From assembly GCA_002715765.1 (NCBI GenBank), contig PAZY01000046.1, positions 18,534 to 61,182 of the forward strand: DNA of 42,649 nt. The letters run 5' to 3'. Below the pieces are notes generated by a model. That model had not been told where the DNA came from. It did not search any database and saw only the letters and a list, made by a program, of their open reading frames with translations. Position numbers and translations under genes: made by a program. How positions within the stretch are numbered: position 1 is the first letter of the stretch; every line of letters starts with the position of its first letter. Source of the stretch: Rhodobiaceae bacterium (lineage in GTDB: Bacteria > Pseudomonadota > Alphaproteobacteria > Parvibaculales > Parvibaculaceae). Below are positions 26,571-35,799 of the stretch, piece by piece.

Positions 26571-27953
26571 TTATCCGGCCATGCGAACATCGCCGCCCGG
26601 TTGCGGTACATCCACACCCTCGTCGGTATACTGCTTCAGTTTGTTGCGCAGGGTGCGGATGGAGATCCCCAGAATATTTGCTGCGTGTGTCCTGTTGCCG
26701 AGACAGTGACCGAGTGTGTTCAGGATAAGATCCTGCTCAACCTGAGCGACGGTTTGGCCGACGAAAGACTGAGAAACCGCATTTGCGGTTGCCGCAGCCT
26801 GCGCCGCGACGCCTTGCGTTGCATGCGCCGGGTTTGCTGTTGCATCCAGGCGAGACCCGTCGGGCAGACGGATGGCTTCCACATCAATCTCCGGCCCAAC
26901 AGAAAGCAGGACCGCCCGGTGAATAGTGTTTTCCAGTTCACGCACATTGCCTGACCAGCGATGTTTGGCAAGATGTCGGCGTGTCTCAAGCGAGATGGGC
27001 TTGACGGGAAGGGCATTAACCGCCGCATACTTCCGCACGAAATGATCGGCGAGGGCGAGAATGTCCGCCGGGCGTTCTCGCAACGGGGGCAGGTCCAGAT
27101 TAACGACGTTCAGACGATAGAAAAGGTCTTCGCGGAAGCCGCCTTTGCGAACTTCGTCCTGGAGATCACGGTTTGACGTGGCGATAATGCGGATGTTCAC
27201 TTTGACGGGTGACTTGCCGCCAACGCGGTCGATCTCGCGTTCCTGGATTGCGCGCAACAGCTTCGCCTGGAGGCGAACGTCCATCTCGCTGATTTCATCG
27301 AGGAGGAGGGTACCGCCATCTGCTTCTTCAAACTTACCGATGCGGCGTGCCACGGCGCCGGTGAAAGCACCTTTCTCGTGCCCGAACAGTTCTGACTCCA
27401 GAAGGTTCTCCGGGATTGCGGCGCAGTTGACCGAGATAAACGGCTTTTCGGCCCGGTTCGACTTGCGGTGAACGTGCCGCGCCATCACTTCTTTACCGGT
27501 CCCGCTTTCACCGGTGATGAGTATGCTGGCCTCGGATTTGGAAACCTGTTCAGCGAGCGTGATGGTTGCCGCCATTTTTGGATCCTGGAAGATCATCTGG
27601 TGGCTATCGTCGGCGACGGCGGCGAGAACGGCGGCAATCAGGTCGGCATCCGGTGGAAGGGGGATGTATTCTTTTGCACCAGCCTGGATGGCGGTAACGG
27701 CTGCTTTTGCGTCCGTCCCGGTGCCGCATGCGACAACCGGCAGATAGATGCGCTCACTTTCCAACTGGCTGATCAGACGGCCGATATCAATGCCTACATC
27801 CACCATTAACAGATCTGCGCCCCGTCCGGACCGCAGAATTTCAACAGCCTGATCGCCTCGCTCAGCGTGGGTCACTTTTGCCCCTTTTTCCATGGCCATT
27901 TTTGTGGCTGTGGTGAGCTGTCCGTTCAGGGTTCCGACAATGAGAAGCCTCAT
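26571..27953 (-). CDS. flbD: FlbD, sigma-54-dependent flagellar transcription regulator
   Basis: A 460-residue regulator. A degenerate receiver (about 1-115) begins MRLLIVGTLNGQ, lacking the usual acidic pair, although an Asp in LLMVDVG is present. The AAA+ domain has Walker A GESGTGKE (about 149), GAFTGA for sigma-54 contact, and LLLDEISEMD. A C-terminal Fis-type HTH (AANILGISIRTLRNKLKQY) binds DNA. FlbD activates later flagellar genes and represses early ones in Caulobacter, with FliX rather than a kinase controlling it. A good sigma-54 promoter in front of fliK is a likely target. It lies in the fliF operon. Confidence 0.93.
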   Translation of the reverse strand: MRLLIVGTLNGQLTTATKMAMEKGAKVTHAERGDQAVEILRSGRGADLLMVDVGIDIGRLISQLESERIYLPVVACGTGTDAKAAVTAIQAGAKEYIPLPPDADLIAAVLAAVADDSHQMIFQDPKMAATITLAEQVSKSEASILITGESGTGKEVMARHVHRKSNRAEKPFISVNCAAIPENLLESELFGHEKGAFTGAVARRIGKFEEADGGTLLLDEISEMDVRLQAKLLRAIQEREIDRVGGKSPVKVNIRIIATSNRDLQDEVRKGGFREDLFYRLNVVNLDLPPLRERPADILALADHFVRKYAAVNALPVKPISLETRRHLAKHRWSGNVRELENTIHRAVLLSVGPEIDVEAIRLPDGSRLDATANPAHATQGVAAQAAATANAVSQSFVGQTVAQVEQDLILNTLGHCLGNRTHAANILGISIRTLRNKLKQYTDEGVDVPQPGGDVRMAG

Positions 27954-27971
27954 GGGACCAGGTTCCTTTTC

Positions 27972-28739
27972 TTAAGAGTAGACATTGACCTGCTCCGCGG
28001 GTGGGAGCATGGCGTTTACAAGAGTTTGCAGTCGGCGCGGGTTTTCCTTGCGGCTGATCGCGGCGGCACTTGCGGCGAATACGGCCAGATGGATATTCCG
28101 CTCCTGTGCGGTATGGTCGAGTTTGGCGGCGAGGGGAGCTAGGATCATGTTGCCCAGAATGGCGCCATAAAAAGTGGTGATGAGTGCAATGGCCATGGCA
28201 GGCCCGATTTTTGCCGGATCATCCAGGTCTGCGAGCATCTGAACCAGGCCCACCAGTGTGCCGATCAGCCCCATGGCGGGTGCAATTTCTGACGCGCGAC
28301 GGAGAATGGCAGATGATTTGGTGGCGCGGTCGCGCATTACGGCGCGTTCTGCTTCCAGCAGGCGTTCAATTTCCTCCGGTGCCGCACCCTCGATAATCAG
28401 GTTCAGCGCCCGGGTCAGAAAAAGTGATGAACGAACCTCTTTCAACTTGCGTTCCAGGCTATGGACGCCGTCTTTTCGTGCGATCTCGGCATATTGCAGG
28501 AGTTTTTCAACCGTCGCGCGGGCGTTTAGCGGTTCGCCGATCAGTGTGCGCCCGGCCGCCATCATGGCTTCCCAGGTTTCGCTGGAACGAAAAGAGATGA
28601 GCGTGACGGCGATCGTGCCGCCAAAGACGATGAGCAGGGCGCGAAAGTTGAAGAAGGCGCCTGCATCACCGCCCAGCCCAATGGCGAGAGCGACAAGCCC
28701 TAATCCTGCAATCAGTCCGATGATGGCTGCGTTATCCAC
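27972..28739 (-). CDS. motA: MotA-like flagellar stator protein
   Basis: A 255-residue MotA/PomA-type proton or sodium channel subunit. It has four membrane helices (about 5-22, 30-48, 150-170 and 182-205) and a long cytoplasmic loop with FLTRALNLIIEGAAPEEIERLL. The motif GLIGTLVGLVQML is typical of PomA-like members. Stators couple ion flow to FliG for rotation. No motB is adjacent, which is unusual because motA and motB are often paired; MotB must be encoded elsewhere. It sits between fliN and flbD in the operon. Confidence 0.88.
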   Translation of the reverse strand: MDNAAIIGLIAGLGLVALAIGLGGDAGAFFNFRALLIVFGGTIAVTLISFRSSETWEAMMAAGRTLIGEPLNARATVEKLLQYAEIARKDGVHSLERKLKEVRSSLFLTRALNLIIEGAAPEEIERLLEAERAVMRDRATKSSAILRRASEIAPAMGLIGTLVGLVQMLADLDDPAKIGPAMAIALITTFYGAILGNMILAPLAAKLDHTAQERNIHLAVFAASAAAISRKENPRRLQTLVNAMLPPAEQVNVYS

Positions 28740-28751
28740 TTCCGCGCGTCC

Positions 28752-29117
28752 TTAGTTGGCAGAGCTTTTGATGATTTCAGTCATGGTGACGCCCAATTGT
28801 TCGTCCACGATGACCACTTCGCCGCGTGCGACGAGCCGGTCGTTCACGAAAATGTCGATGGCTTCCCCTACTTTTCGATCAAGTTCGACAACGGCACCGG
28901 ATTCGAGCTTGAGGAGATGGCTGATTTCGATCTCAGTTTTGCCGAGCACGGCGGAGACGTTGACGGGAACGTCGAATACGGCGGCAAGGTCTGCGGCTGT
29001 ACGGCTCGCGTCATCATCATCTTCCGGCACGGGAAGCTGGCTGGCGTCGTCGCCCATGTCAGCCGCGTCCTGGTTTGTCAGGTCGGGAAGGTCGATCCCT
29101 TCATCTTGATCAGCCAT
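28752..29117 (-). CDS. fliN: FliN flagellar motor switch protein
   Basis: A 121-residue protein. The N-terminal ~45 residues are acidic and probably disordered; the C-terminal SpoA domain runs from VPVNVSAVLGKTEIEI through GAVVELDRKVGE and VNDRLVARGEVVIVDE. FliN forms the lower C-ring with FliM and binds FliH for export docking. Its start overlaps fliH by eight bases. FliM is not in the window. Confidence 0.95.
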   Translation of the reverse strand: MADQDEGIDLPDLTNQDAADMGDDASQLPVPEDDDDASRTAADLAAVFDVPVNVSAVLGKTEIEISHLLKLESGAVVELDRKVGEAIDIFVNDRLVARGEVVIVDEQLGVTMTEIIKSSAN

Positions 29118-29784
29118 TGTTCATCTCCTGCTCGGTGGATTGTTTGGGTTCACCGGTCAATGTTTCGACATAGCGCAACACAATGTCTGCGGCTTGTTCG
29201 TCGAGTTCTGCTCTGTTGCGGGCTGCGCCACCGTCTGACCATTCAATGTCACAGTCACCCAGCGCGATGTCTGCATCCGCTACAATCATGATCTTGTCGC
29301 CCATACCACGTTCGTGTGCTGCCTGGGTGATAGAGGCTTCCAGCGCGTCGCGCAGTGTATCGTTGACGCGGATCACCAGACGGGGTTCGCGGTTCAGGTG
29401 TGTCAGGCACTCCCGGATGACTGCTTCAATTTCAGCTTCCGGGCGCAAAGAGATCAGAACATCGGCCAGCTTTCGGGCGATAGAGAGGGCAAGCATGGCG
29501 CCATCTGCACGCAATTCGCTTTGAAAAGCCGAGAAAGAGGCGAGGGCGTTTGAGACTTCCTGTGCAATCCGGTTTGCGGCGTCCGTTGTCATGTTGACGC
29601 TCTGGGCTTCATGGGAAGCGAGAGCCTCTGCCATGCCTTCGGCCCTGGCTTCTGCTTTGGCGGTTTCCAGATCTTCATCTGTCCAGCGTTTACGCTTGGG
29701 GGAGGCGCGCATCGCAAGCGTGTTGCTGTCGCCGGCATTGCCGTCGAACATTTCGTCAAAGGTGAATTTGATTGCTTCTGCCAT
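29110..29784 (-). CDS. fliH: FliH-like flagellar assembly protein
   Basis: A 224-residue protein between fliG and fliN. The N-terminus is variable and charged; the middle has an Ala/Glu-rich coiled segment (EDLETAKAEARAEGMAEAL), and the C-terminal part resembles FliH/HrpE ATPase regulators. FliH holds FliI inactive and links it to FliN. Conservation is low in this family, so the name rests mainly on position, size and helical layout. Confidence 0.82.
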   Translation of the reverse strand: MAEAIKFTFDEMFDGNAGDSNTLAMRASPKRKRWTDEDLETAKAEARAEGMAEALASHEAQSVNMTTDAANRIAQEVSNALASFSAFQSELRADGAMLALSIARKLADVLISLRPEAEIEAVIRECLTHLNREPRLVIRVNDTLRDALEASITQAAHERGMGDKIMIVADADIALGDCDIEWSDGGAARNRAELDEQAADIVLRYVETLTGEPKQSTEQEMNNG

Positions 29785-29800
29785 GAGGGTTCACGCTCGT

Positions 29801-30829
29801 TTAGTAAACGAGTTCGTCGTCTCCCTTGCTGTCGGCGAGCATGATTTCACCACGCGCGGCAAGATCCTTGGCAATGTTCACCATCATCATCTGGGCTTCA
29901 TCTACGTCTCGCAGGCGGACGGGGCCCATCACTTCCATATCCTCTTTCAGAATTTTTCCGGCGCGCTCCGACATATTGGAGAAAAACAGGTCACGCAGAG
30001 AATCTGATGCACCTTTGAGCGCCAGACCCAGCTTGTCCTTATCGAAAGCGCGGAGCAGGGTCTGGATGCTGCCCGGATCGAGCTGCGAGAGATCTTCAAA
30101 GGTGAACATCAGCGCTTTGATTTTTTCAGCTGCTTCCCGGTTTCTTTCCTCAAGTGAGGCCATGAACCGGCCTTCGGTCTGGCGATCGAAATTATTGAAG
30201 ATTTCAGCCATCAATTCATGGCTGTCACGACGGTTTGTCCGTGAGAGATTGGACATGAATTCTGCACGCAGGGTTTGTTCAACCTTTTCCAGGATTTCCT
30301 TCTGAACGGCTTCCATACGCAGCATGCGATTGATGACTTCGAGTGCAAAGTCTTCGGGCAGGCTCCCCAGAACGCGGGCGGCATGATCTGACTTGATTTT
30401 CGAGAGGACCACGGCAACGGTTTGCGGGTATTCGTTTTTCAGATAGTTGGCGAGCACCTGTTCGTTTACGTTGCCCAGTTTTTCCCACATGGTGCGGCCG
30501 GCGGGGCCACGAATTTCGTCCATGACGGAGTTCACACGGTCATCGGGAAGAAAGCGTGTGAGTAGCCGTTGTGTGGCCTCGAATGAACCGACGATCGTGC
30601 CGGTGCCTGACATTTTTCCAGCAAATTCGACCAGCAATGTCTCAACGAGAGTTGAGCTCACCTGGCCAAGGTTTGACATTGTGACGGAAACTTCCCGGAT
30701 TTCGTCTTCGTCAAACTGGTCCCATACCGCTGCGGCGGCATCATCTGTCAATGACAGCATGAAGATAGCCGCCTTTTCAGGGCCAGTCAGGGTTTTAATA
30801 TCATCTCTAACAGAAGGTGAGGGTGCCAT
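29801..30829 (-). CDS. fliG: FliG flagellar motor switch protein
   Basis: A 342-residue protein with N-terminal, middle and C-terminal armadillo-type domains. Recognisable stretches are [28 protein letters not shown] (the EHPQ-like motif) and the C-terminal motor segment [20 protein letters not shown] with [17 protein letters not shown]. FliG couples the stator to rotor torque and attaches to FliF. It follows fliF by 11 bases and precedes fliH by 16. Confidence 0.97.
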   Translation of the reverse strand: MAPSPSVRDDIKTLTGPEKAAIFMLSLTDDAAAAVWDQFDEDEIREVSVTMSNLGQVSSTLVETLLVEFAGKMSGTGTIVGSFEATQRLLTRFLPDDRVNSVMDEIRGPAGRTMWEKLGNVNEQVLANYLKNEYPQTVAVVLSKIKSDHAARVLGSLPEDFALEVINRMLRMEAVQKEILEKVEQTLRAEFMSNLSRTNRRDSHELMAEIFNNFDRQTEGRFMASLEERNREAAEKIKALMFTFEDLSQLDPGSIQTLLRAFDKDKLGLALKGASDSLRDLFFSNMSERAGKILKEDMEVMGPVRLRDVDEAQMMMVNIAKDLAARGEIMLADSKGDDELVY

Positions 30830-30840
30830 GATGCCTTGTC

Positions 30841-32550
30841 CTACTGAGATTCATGCAGCCAGGAGCGCAGAATGGATATCGTTTCGTCCGGATGATTGGC
30901 GACAAGTTCGCCAACTTTTTTCACAGACGATTCTTTCACTTTCCCTTCCACCTGGGCGATGTCGATCATTTGCTCCACGGCCGATTTTTGTGGGAGTGGC
31001 TCTCCATCCGGCCCGACGGCGGGTTGCCCGGTCTGGTTTGGCCCTGTCAGTTGTGCCTGGCCGGCACCTGCCGGCAAAGCCAGGCCATCAGCGCCAACAT
31101 TACCTGCGCCCGCCAGCGCGAGCTGTTCTGACGACGGGGCCGGGTTGATGATGCCGCGCACCAAAGGACGAACGACGAAGAGGAGTACCAGGAGTGATAC
31201 AAGTGCGAGCAGACCTGTTTCACCCATGCGCATATAGTCTGCCTTTGTGAGGCCGAGGAACGGCTCTTCCATTTCCCCCAAAGGTTCGGGAAGGGTGCGT
31301 GAGGCGAAGCGAATGTTCACCACTTCCACCACGTCGCCACGGGTTTCGTTGAAGCCGATGGCTGAGCGAACCAGGGCTGCAATCTTTGTCAGTTCTTCTT
31401 CTGTGCGCGGTGAGTAGGTAGCGCCTGCCTCATCGTTGCCTGTGTAAATACCATCGACGGCGACGGCTACAGACAGGCGTTTTACAGAACCAGCCTCGAT
31501 AATTTCGGTCTGCGTGGTTCTGGAAATTTCATAGTTGACGGTTTCTTCGAGACGGTTCTGGGCATCGCGTGATCCCGCGCCTTCACCTTCTGCCAGTCCT
31601 GCATTGGGGACGGCATTGCCCACCGTAACAGCGTCATTGGGAACACCGTCGGTGCTGGTACTGGATTCTTCCACCGTCTGTGTGGAGCGAACGACCTGTC
31701 CTTCAGGGTCGAACATATCAGACGTGCGGGTGATCCGATTGAAATCGAGTTCCGCGTTGACCTGAATACGAGAATTGTCGGGACCGACAATGCTTTCGAC
31801 AATCGTCTGGATTTGAGCCTGCAGGCGGCGTTCAAAGGCCACATTGCGTTCATCCAGCGACGAAGAGAGAAGGCCTTCATTCTCATCCTGAGCACCGGAT
31901 GCAAGAAGATTTCCCTGTTCATCGACAATCGAGACATTTCCCGGCGTTAGACCATCAATGGCGGAGGCTGTCAGGTGCTGGATCGAACGAATCTGAGCCC
32001 GGCCCAATGGCTCCCCGCTGACGCGGATAACAATAGAGGCACTGGGTTCGCGCCGCTCGCGTGAAAAAACCTCACGCTCGGGGAGTACGAGATGGACACG
32101 TGCAGCCTTGACGCGGTCGATGGCTTTGATGGTGCGGGAGAGTTCACCCTCGAGCGCGCGAAGATAGTTGAGATTTTGGACAAAGCTGGTCGTACCGAGA
32201 GCGTCCGTATTGTCGAAGATTTCATATCCAACAGCGCCGCCGGATGGCAGGCCTTGTTCGGCCATGTTCATGCGCAGACGGAGCGCCTGGTCACGGGGAA
32301 CGAAGATTTTTGTCCCATCGCCTTGCAATTCGTAAGGAATGGACTGGGTTTCGAGCTGTGTGATGATCTGCGCAGCATCGTCTGACGTGAGATCCGCGTA
32401 TAGAAGCGACATTGGCGCCTCGGAAACCCGAAGACCGACATATGCAAAGAAGCCGAGCAGGCCAATAGCAACCAGGCCCAACGACAAAATGCGCGCCGGC
32501 CCGAGTGATTTTAAAAATTCAGTGAAGCTATCCACGCTACCACCATCCAT
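30841..32550 (-). CDS. fliF: FliF flagellar MS-ring protein
   Basis: A 569-residue protein that forms the MS ring in the inner membrane. Hydrophobic segments lie near residues 20-40 and 435-455. The YscJ/FliF domain contains [31 protein letters not shown] and [17 protein letters not shown]. The C-terminal tail after the second membrane segment binds FliG. It is the first gene of the minus-strand flagellar operon, with a CtrA-like box about 160 bases upstream. Confidence 0.97.
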   Translation of the reverse strand: MDGGSVDSFTEFLKSLGPARILSLGLVAIGLLGFFAYVGLRVSEAPMSLLYADLTSDDAAQIITQLETQSIPYELQGDGTKIFVPRDQALRLRMNMAEQGLPSGGAVGYEIFDNTDALGTTSFVQNLNYLRALEGELSRTIKAIDRVKAARVHLVLPEREVFSRERREPSASIVIRVSGEPLGRAQIRSIQHLTASAIDGLTPGNVSIVDEQGNLLASGAQDENEGLLSSSLDERNVAFERRLQAQIQTIVESIVGPDNSRIQVNAELDFNRITRTSDMFDPEGQVVRSTQTVEESSTSTDGVPNDAVTVGNAVPNAGLAEGEGAGSRDAQNRLEETVNYEISRTTQTEIIEAGSVKRLSVAVAVDGIYTGNDEAGATYSPRTEEELTKIAALVRSAIGFNETRGDVVEVVNIRFASRTLPEPLGEMEEPFLGLTKADYMRMGETGLLALVSLLVLLFVVRPLVRGIINPAPSSEQLALAGAGNVGADGLALPAGAGQAQLTGPNQTGQPAVGPDGEPLPQKSAVEQMIDIAQVEGKVKESSVKKVGELVANHPDETISILRSWLHESQ

Positions 32551-32703
32551 TGTCGCCCTGGCAATTCATCCCCGTTTCTCGGTTCAGTTTTGCATTTTGG
32601 TCGACGGGTGAGAGTGGCTACGTCCTGTTGCTTACTCGTCTGCTGGCGGTGTCTTGTTGGCCGCCATGCCCGTATTCAGTAGGCAAAATTTACCCCGTTA
32701 CCC

Positions 32704-32718
32704 TAAACAGAGGTTTAA
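32704..32718 (-). promoter_or_regulatory. CtrA-like box upstream of fliF
   Basis: The minus strand reads TTAA-N7-TTTA, one mismatch from the CtrA box TTAA-N7-TTAA, about 155-170 bp before the fliF start. In Caulobacter fliF is directly activated by CtrA, so the position is plausible. The rest of the 32551-32866 gap holds the sciP terminator and no clear gene. Confidence 0.45.
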
Positions 32719-32803
32719 CGGGACACGGCTCAGTGGAAAAAAGATGGGTGACTTGTGGATAAGTTTGATGGCTGGGGTGTTTTTGGGGGGTTGTTAAACA
32801 AAT

Positions 32804-32835
32804 ACGGCACCGGTGTCGTGGGACACCGGTGCCGT
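32804..32835 (-). terminator. Intrinsic terminator after sciP
   Basis: A perfect 14-bp stem (ACGGCACCGGTGTC and its complement) with a 4-base loop, followed on the minus strand by the T-rich ATTTGTTT. It begins about 30 bases after the sciP stop. The symmetry is unusually long and GC-rich. Confidence 0.85.
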
Positions 32836-32866
32836 TTGGCAATAAGTACGCAGATACTCTTCTATC

Positions 32867-33142
32867 TCACTGCCGGTATTGTTGAACCCGGGTCGCGCGA
32901 AGGCCTGCGAGGCCATGTTTCTCGATTGAGCGTTGCCAACTCAAAAATTCTTCTACGGTAAGCGTGTATCGTCCACACGCTTCCTCAAGGCTGAGAAGTC
33001 CGCCGCGTACTGCAGCGACAACTTCCGCTTTTCGCCGAATGACCCAACGTTTGGTGTCTGGCGGCGGCAGGTCAGCTATTGTCAAAGGGCTTCCGTCTGG
33101 CCCGATTACGTAGTTGACCCGAGATGACTGGTGCTCGCTCAT
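32867..33142 (-). CDS. sciP: SciP (DUF1153) CtrA inhibitory protein
   Basis: About 91 residues from the ATG at 33142; an in-frame start at 33169 would add nine. The sequence matches the highly conserved SciP core: RVNYVIGPDGSPLTIADLPP, RWVIRRKAEVVAAVRGGL, SLEEACGRYTLTVEEFLSW and GLRATRVQQY. SciP is a small helix-turn-helix protein that binds CtrA and blocks transcription of CtrA-activated genes without removing CtrA from DNA. It lies between the fliF and fliK operons and has a CtrA-like box upstream, so feedback is expected. Confidence 0.95.
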   Translation of the reverse strand: MSEHQSSRVNYVIGPDGSPLTIADLPPPDTKRWVIRRKAEVVAAVRGGLLSLEEACGRYTLTVEEFLSWQRSIEKHGLAGLRATRVQQYRQ

Positions 33143-33193
33143 TGTCGTCCCGATCTCTGTACTCTCCACATGACGCAGAATACGCGGGGCGCT

Positions 33194-33208
33194 TTAAAAA
33201 ATGGCTAA
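33194..33208 (-). promoter_or_regulatory. CtrA-like box upstream of sciP
   Basis: The minus strand reads TTAG-CCATTTT-TTAA, seven of eight bases of TTAA-N7-TTAA with correct spacing, 52-66 bp before the sciP start. CtrA activates sciP in Caulobacter, so this fits an activator site near a -35 region. Confidence 0.6.
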
Positions 33209-33247
33209 GTGTCAGGGTAAATTTTCCACTAAAATCAATGATTTAAG

Positions 33248-33264
33248 TGTGCCACCCCGGCACA
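33248..33264 (-). terminator. Small hairpin after flgD
   Basis: TGTGCC and GGCACA pair across a 5-base loop, a few bases after the flgD stop. The tail is only weakly T-rich, so termination is uncertain. Confidence 0.35.
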
Positions 33265-33272
33265 GGGTGAGG

Positions 33273-33947
33273 TCAGGCACCGTTACTTTTCACTGATGTC
33301 ACGTCAGAAAGGCTGACCGGGATAGAGTTGATGATCAGAACAGGTGGATTTGTTGTAAAATCAACCTCGGTGGGTATGCCGGAAATGCGCGTATCGGTCT
33401 GGACAGGTTCACCTGCGGCATCTTTGGCCTGGAGTGTGAGGAAGTATGTTCCGCCTGCAGCGTCATCGCCGTCGCTTGTTTTGCCGTTCCAGGCAAAGTC
33501 ATGTGTACCGGCCTTGGCCGTCAGTGTTTCCGAGTAGACGGCTGCACCTTTGGAGTCCGCAATCGTCAATACGACTTCACTTGCGTCTTCTGCCAATGAA
33601 TAGCGCCAGTTTGCCGTACCGCCATCTTCGAGTTTTTGCGCTGATGCGAGTGCTTCAACCGTCTTGCCAATATATTCAACGGCCCTGCCGGAGGATTGCG
33701 ACTGGGTAAGGGCAATCAGCTCCTCAAGTTTTGAGTTGGTGGCAATGGTTTGTTCAACAGATGAGAACTGGACGAGCTGTGCCGTCATCTCGCTCGTGTC
33801 TGTCGGGTCCAGTGGATCCTGATTTTGCAGCTGGGTTGTCAGCAGAGACAGGAACAGGTCGAAATTCTTGTTCAGCGATTGTTGTGCTGTGGCCGATCCA
33901 GATGTGCTCTGGGCGGAGGATGGCAGAATTGAAGAAACACCTTCCAT
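33273..33947 (-). CDS. flgD: FlgD flagellar hook-capping protein
   Basis: A 224-residue hook cap protein exported to the growing hook tip. The N-terminal FlgD signature is clear: FDLFLSLLTTQLQNQDPLDP, then EMTAQLVQFSSVEQ. The C-terminal part has the Ig-like/tudor fold, with WNGKTSDGDDAAGGTYFLTL typical of the FLG-D Ig repeat. It lies 21 bases after fliK and probably shares its sigma-54 promoter. Confidence 0.96.
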   Translation of the reverse strand: MEGVSSILPSSAQSTSGSATAQQSLNKNFDLFLSLLTTQLQNQDPLDPTDTSEMTAQLVQFSSVEQTIATNSKLEELIALTQSQSSGRAVEYIGKTVEALASAQKLEDGGTANWRYSLAEDASEVVLTIADSKGAAVYSETLTAKAGTHDFAWNGKTSDGDDAAGGTYFLTLQAKDAAGEPVQTDTRISGIPTEVDFTTNPPVLIINSIPVSLSDVTSVKSNGA

Positions 33948-33968
33948 GATTTTTGTCCGATCGCTCTG

Positions 33969-35558
33969 TTAAATGCTGACGTCAATGCCGCCGCGGGCCG
34001 CAGCTTGAAGCTGGCGGGCTGCGAGTGCAGTCACGCGCGTGGTTTCGGAAGTCTGATCTGCTGATGCATCCTTGTTGTCGCTACGCCCCTCGGATGCATC
34101 GCCCGGCCTGCTGCCATCGGCATTTGCCTGATTGGAACTGCCATCATTGAGGCTGAATTCCAGGCTGGCGTCATCTGTATCCAGGCCGGCATCGCGCAGA
34201 GCCTGTTCCAGTGCCTTGGCGTCACGCTGAAGAAGATCAAGTGTTTCAGGTCTTTCAACGGCCAGATGTGCCGTAACGCGCCCATCTTGTGCAAGTTCAA
34301 GCTTAACGTCCACCCGGCCAAGTTCTGCCGGATCGAGACGAATTTCAAACGTGGAGACTCCTTTTGCCACATGTTTGGCAATTTGCAGGGCGATCGCGGT
34401 ATTGGGCACCTGTGTTGCCTGTGCCTGGCCGGGAAGGACGCCGAAACGGACCAGAACCGGGTTGTTGTTCTGAGGAGTGCTTGATGTCTGGCCAGCCGTT
34501 GACAGGCCGAGTTGCTCGAAATCGAGACCCGCTGGCAACCCACCCGCATTCAAGCCGCTTGTGCTCAAGCCGAGAGAGGCGAGCGACTGGAGAGGGATTG
34601 CAGGCAGGGTGGGAGCTGCACCCGCAGCGGCTGTATTTGTCGTCGTCGGTTTAGCCACATTGCTCGCATTGTCTCCTGCGGCACCGGCCTTGTTCTTGTT
34701 GGCCATGGCCTCTGCTGTTTTTGCGCCGAGGCCTGCCTCACCATCTGCATCGGCACCGGTCTCGAAATCGGAAGCGAGTGCTCCCGGCAAGCCGTCACCG
34801 TCTTCGATTGTTTCACCGATAGACGCGGTTTCCTGCGGGTTGGTGTTGTTGTTTGCTGCGCGCACGTCGACAGGGCGTACGACCTGCGGTGTTGTGGACT
34901 GTGCGGCCTCTGTCGTTGCGTTTTGAGCGCTCGTTGCCTTCGCGGCATTTGCAGCGGCTTGTTCAGCGCTGATGGCGGTATCATTTTTTGTTGCTGAGCT
35001 GGTGAGATTTACCTCGTCAGGAATGTCTTCGAGTTTCACCAGCGCGTCGTCGTCCGTGCCTGCCTGTGTTGCTGACACGGCGGATGCATTTTGATCTTCG
35101 CTATCTGCATTGCTTGAGGCTACAGCCGCGCCGTCTGTTTCAATGGCGGAGCCTGTGTTCTGTTCGTCGGCTGTCAGGTCCGGTGTGTTTTCATCACTTG
35201 TCCCCGCGAACTCTCCCTGGACGCTTTCATCGAATGAGGGATTGTCGTCAAGGTCTACCTTGTCTGTCTCTTCAGCGGCGTTGTCGGTTTTGTCCGTTGC
35301 CCGTGCTTCTTCCGCCGCTTCCCGGTCTCGCGCTTCTTCTGCCCGCTTTCGATCCGATGATCTGGCTTCAGCCGCTGCTGTTTGGCGATCGTCGTTTTCG
35401 CGGCCGGGATCGCGGTCCGGACGGGCCTGCGGCTCCTGCCGCGGGGCGGGGTCATTTTCGAGCAGATGGGATGAAAAACTCTCCGCCGGGAGGCTTCCCT
35501 TGGAGACCTGACCCAGTTTTGGAGTGAATTGGTTCGAATTGCTGCTCGTTACTTCCAT
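33969..35558 (-). CDS. fliK: FliK-type flagellar hook-length control protein
   Basis: About 529 residues from the ATG at 35558, chosen because a sigma-54 promoter lies just upstream; the frame is open to 35885, but that would cover the promoter. The N-terminal ~400 residues are low-complexity (Ala, Asp, Glu, Thr, Ser, Asn), as expected for the ruler region. The C-terminal Flg_hook domain has STFEIRLDPAELGRVDVKLE and GRVTAHLAVERPETLDLL. FliK measures the hook and switches export specificity. The pairing with flgD fits. Confidence 0.88.
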   Translation of the reverse strand: MEVTSSNSNQFTPKLGQVSKGSLPAESFSSHLLENDPAPRQEPQARPDRDPGRENDDRQTAAAEARSSDRKRAEEARDREAAEEARATDKTDNAAEETDKVDLDDNPSFDESVQGEFAGTSDENTPDLTADEQNTGSAIETDGAAVASSNADSEDQNASAVSATQAGTDDDALVKLEDIPDEVNLTSSATKNDTAISAEQAAANAAKATSAQNATTEAAQSTTPQVVRPVDVRAANNNTNPQETASIGETIEDGDGLPGALASDFETGADADGEAGLGAKTAEAMANKNKAGAAGDNASNVAKPTTTNTAAAGAAPTLPAIPLQSLASLGLSTSGLNAGGLPAGLDFEQLGLSTAGQTSSTPQNNNPVLVRFGVLPGQAQATQVPNTAIALQIAKHVAKGVSTFEIRLDPAELGRVDVKLELAQDGRVTAHLAVERPETLDLLQRDAKALEQALRDAGLDTDDASLEFSLNDGSSNQANADGSRPGDASEGRSDNKDASADQTSETTRVTALAARQLQAAARGGIDVSI

Positions 35559-35597
35559 GATGACGCCCTTTGAAGACAGAGATGGTGCGCTGTTATA

Positions 35598-35613
35598 AGC
35601 AAGGTGCACGCCA
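35598..35613 (-). promoter_or_regulatory. Sigma-54 promoter of fliK-flgD
   Basis: The minus strand reads TGGCGTGCACCTTGCT: GG and GC are exactly ten bases apart and most other positions match TGGCACG-N4-TTGCW. The predicted start of transcription is near 35588, leaving a leader of about 30 bases before the fliK ATG. FlbD, encoded in the window, is the likely activator. Confidence 0.7.
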
Positions 35614-35799
35614 GCTATGGAGAGCGTGAAATTCGTATTAAATTCAAAGACTTGTCTGCTTGGGTCGTTGGTTTTGTTTTTCCGGCGGGCCGGTTTGCCC
35701 GGCATAAATTGCCGGACGGGCGGGATTTGCCGGGCGCGGAAGGGAGGGCTTTGGGAGCCTATGATTGCAACCGCTGGCGAAGCGCCTATATTCCCGCTC

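Noticed and set aside
32682-32697. Sigma-54-like GG-N10-GC upstream of fliF
   Set aside because: The -24 half matches poorly (CGGGGTA against TGGCACG), and a CtrA-type promoter is expected for fliF.
35617-35799. N-terminal extension of mnmA
   Set aside because: The frame is open, but MnmA proteins begin close to the PP-loop, and the extension overlaps the fliK promoter region with no homology-like sequence.
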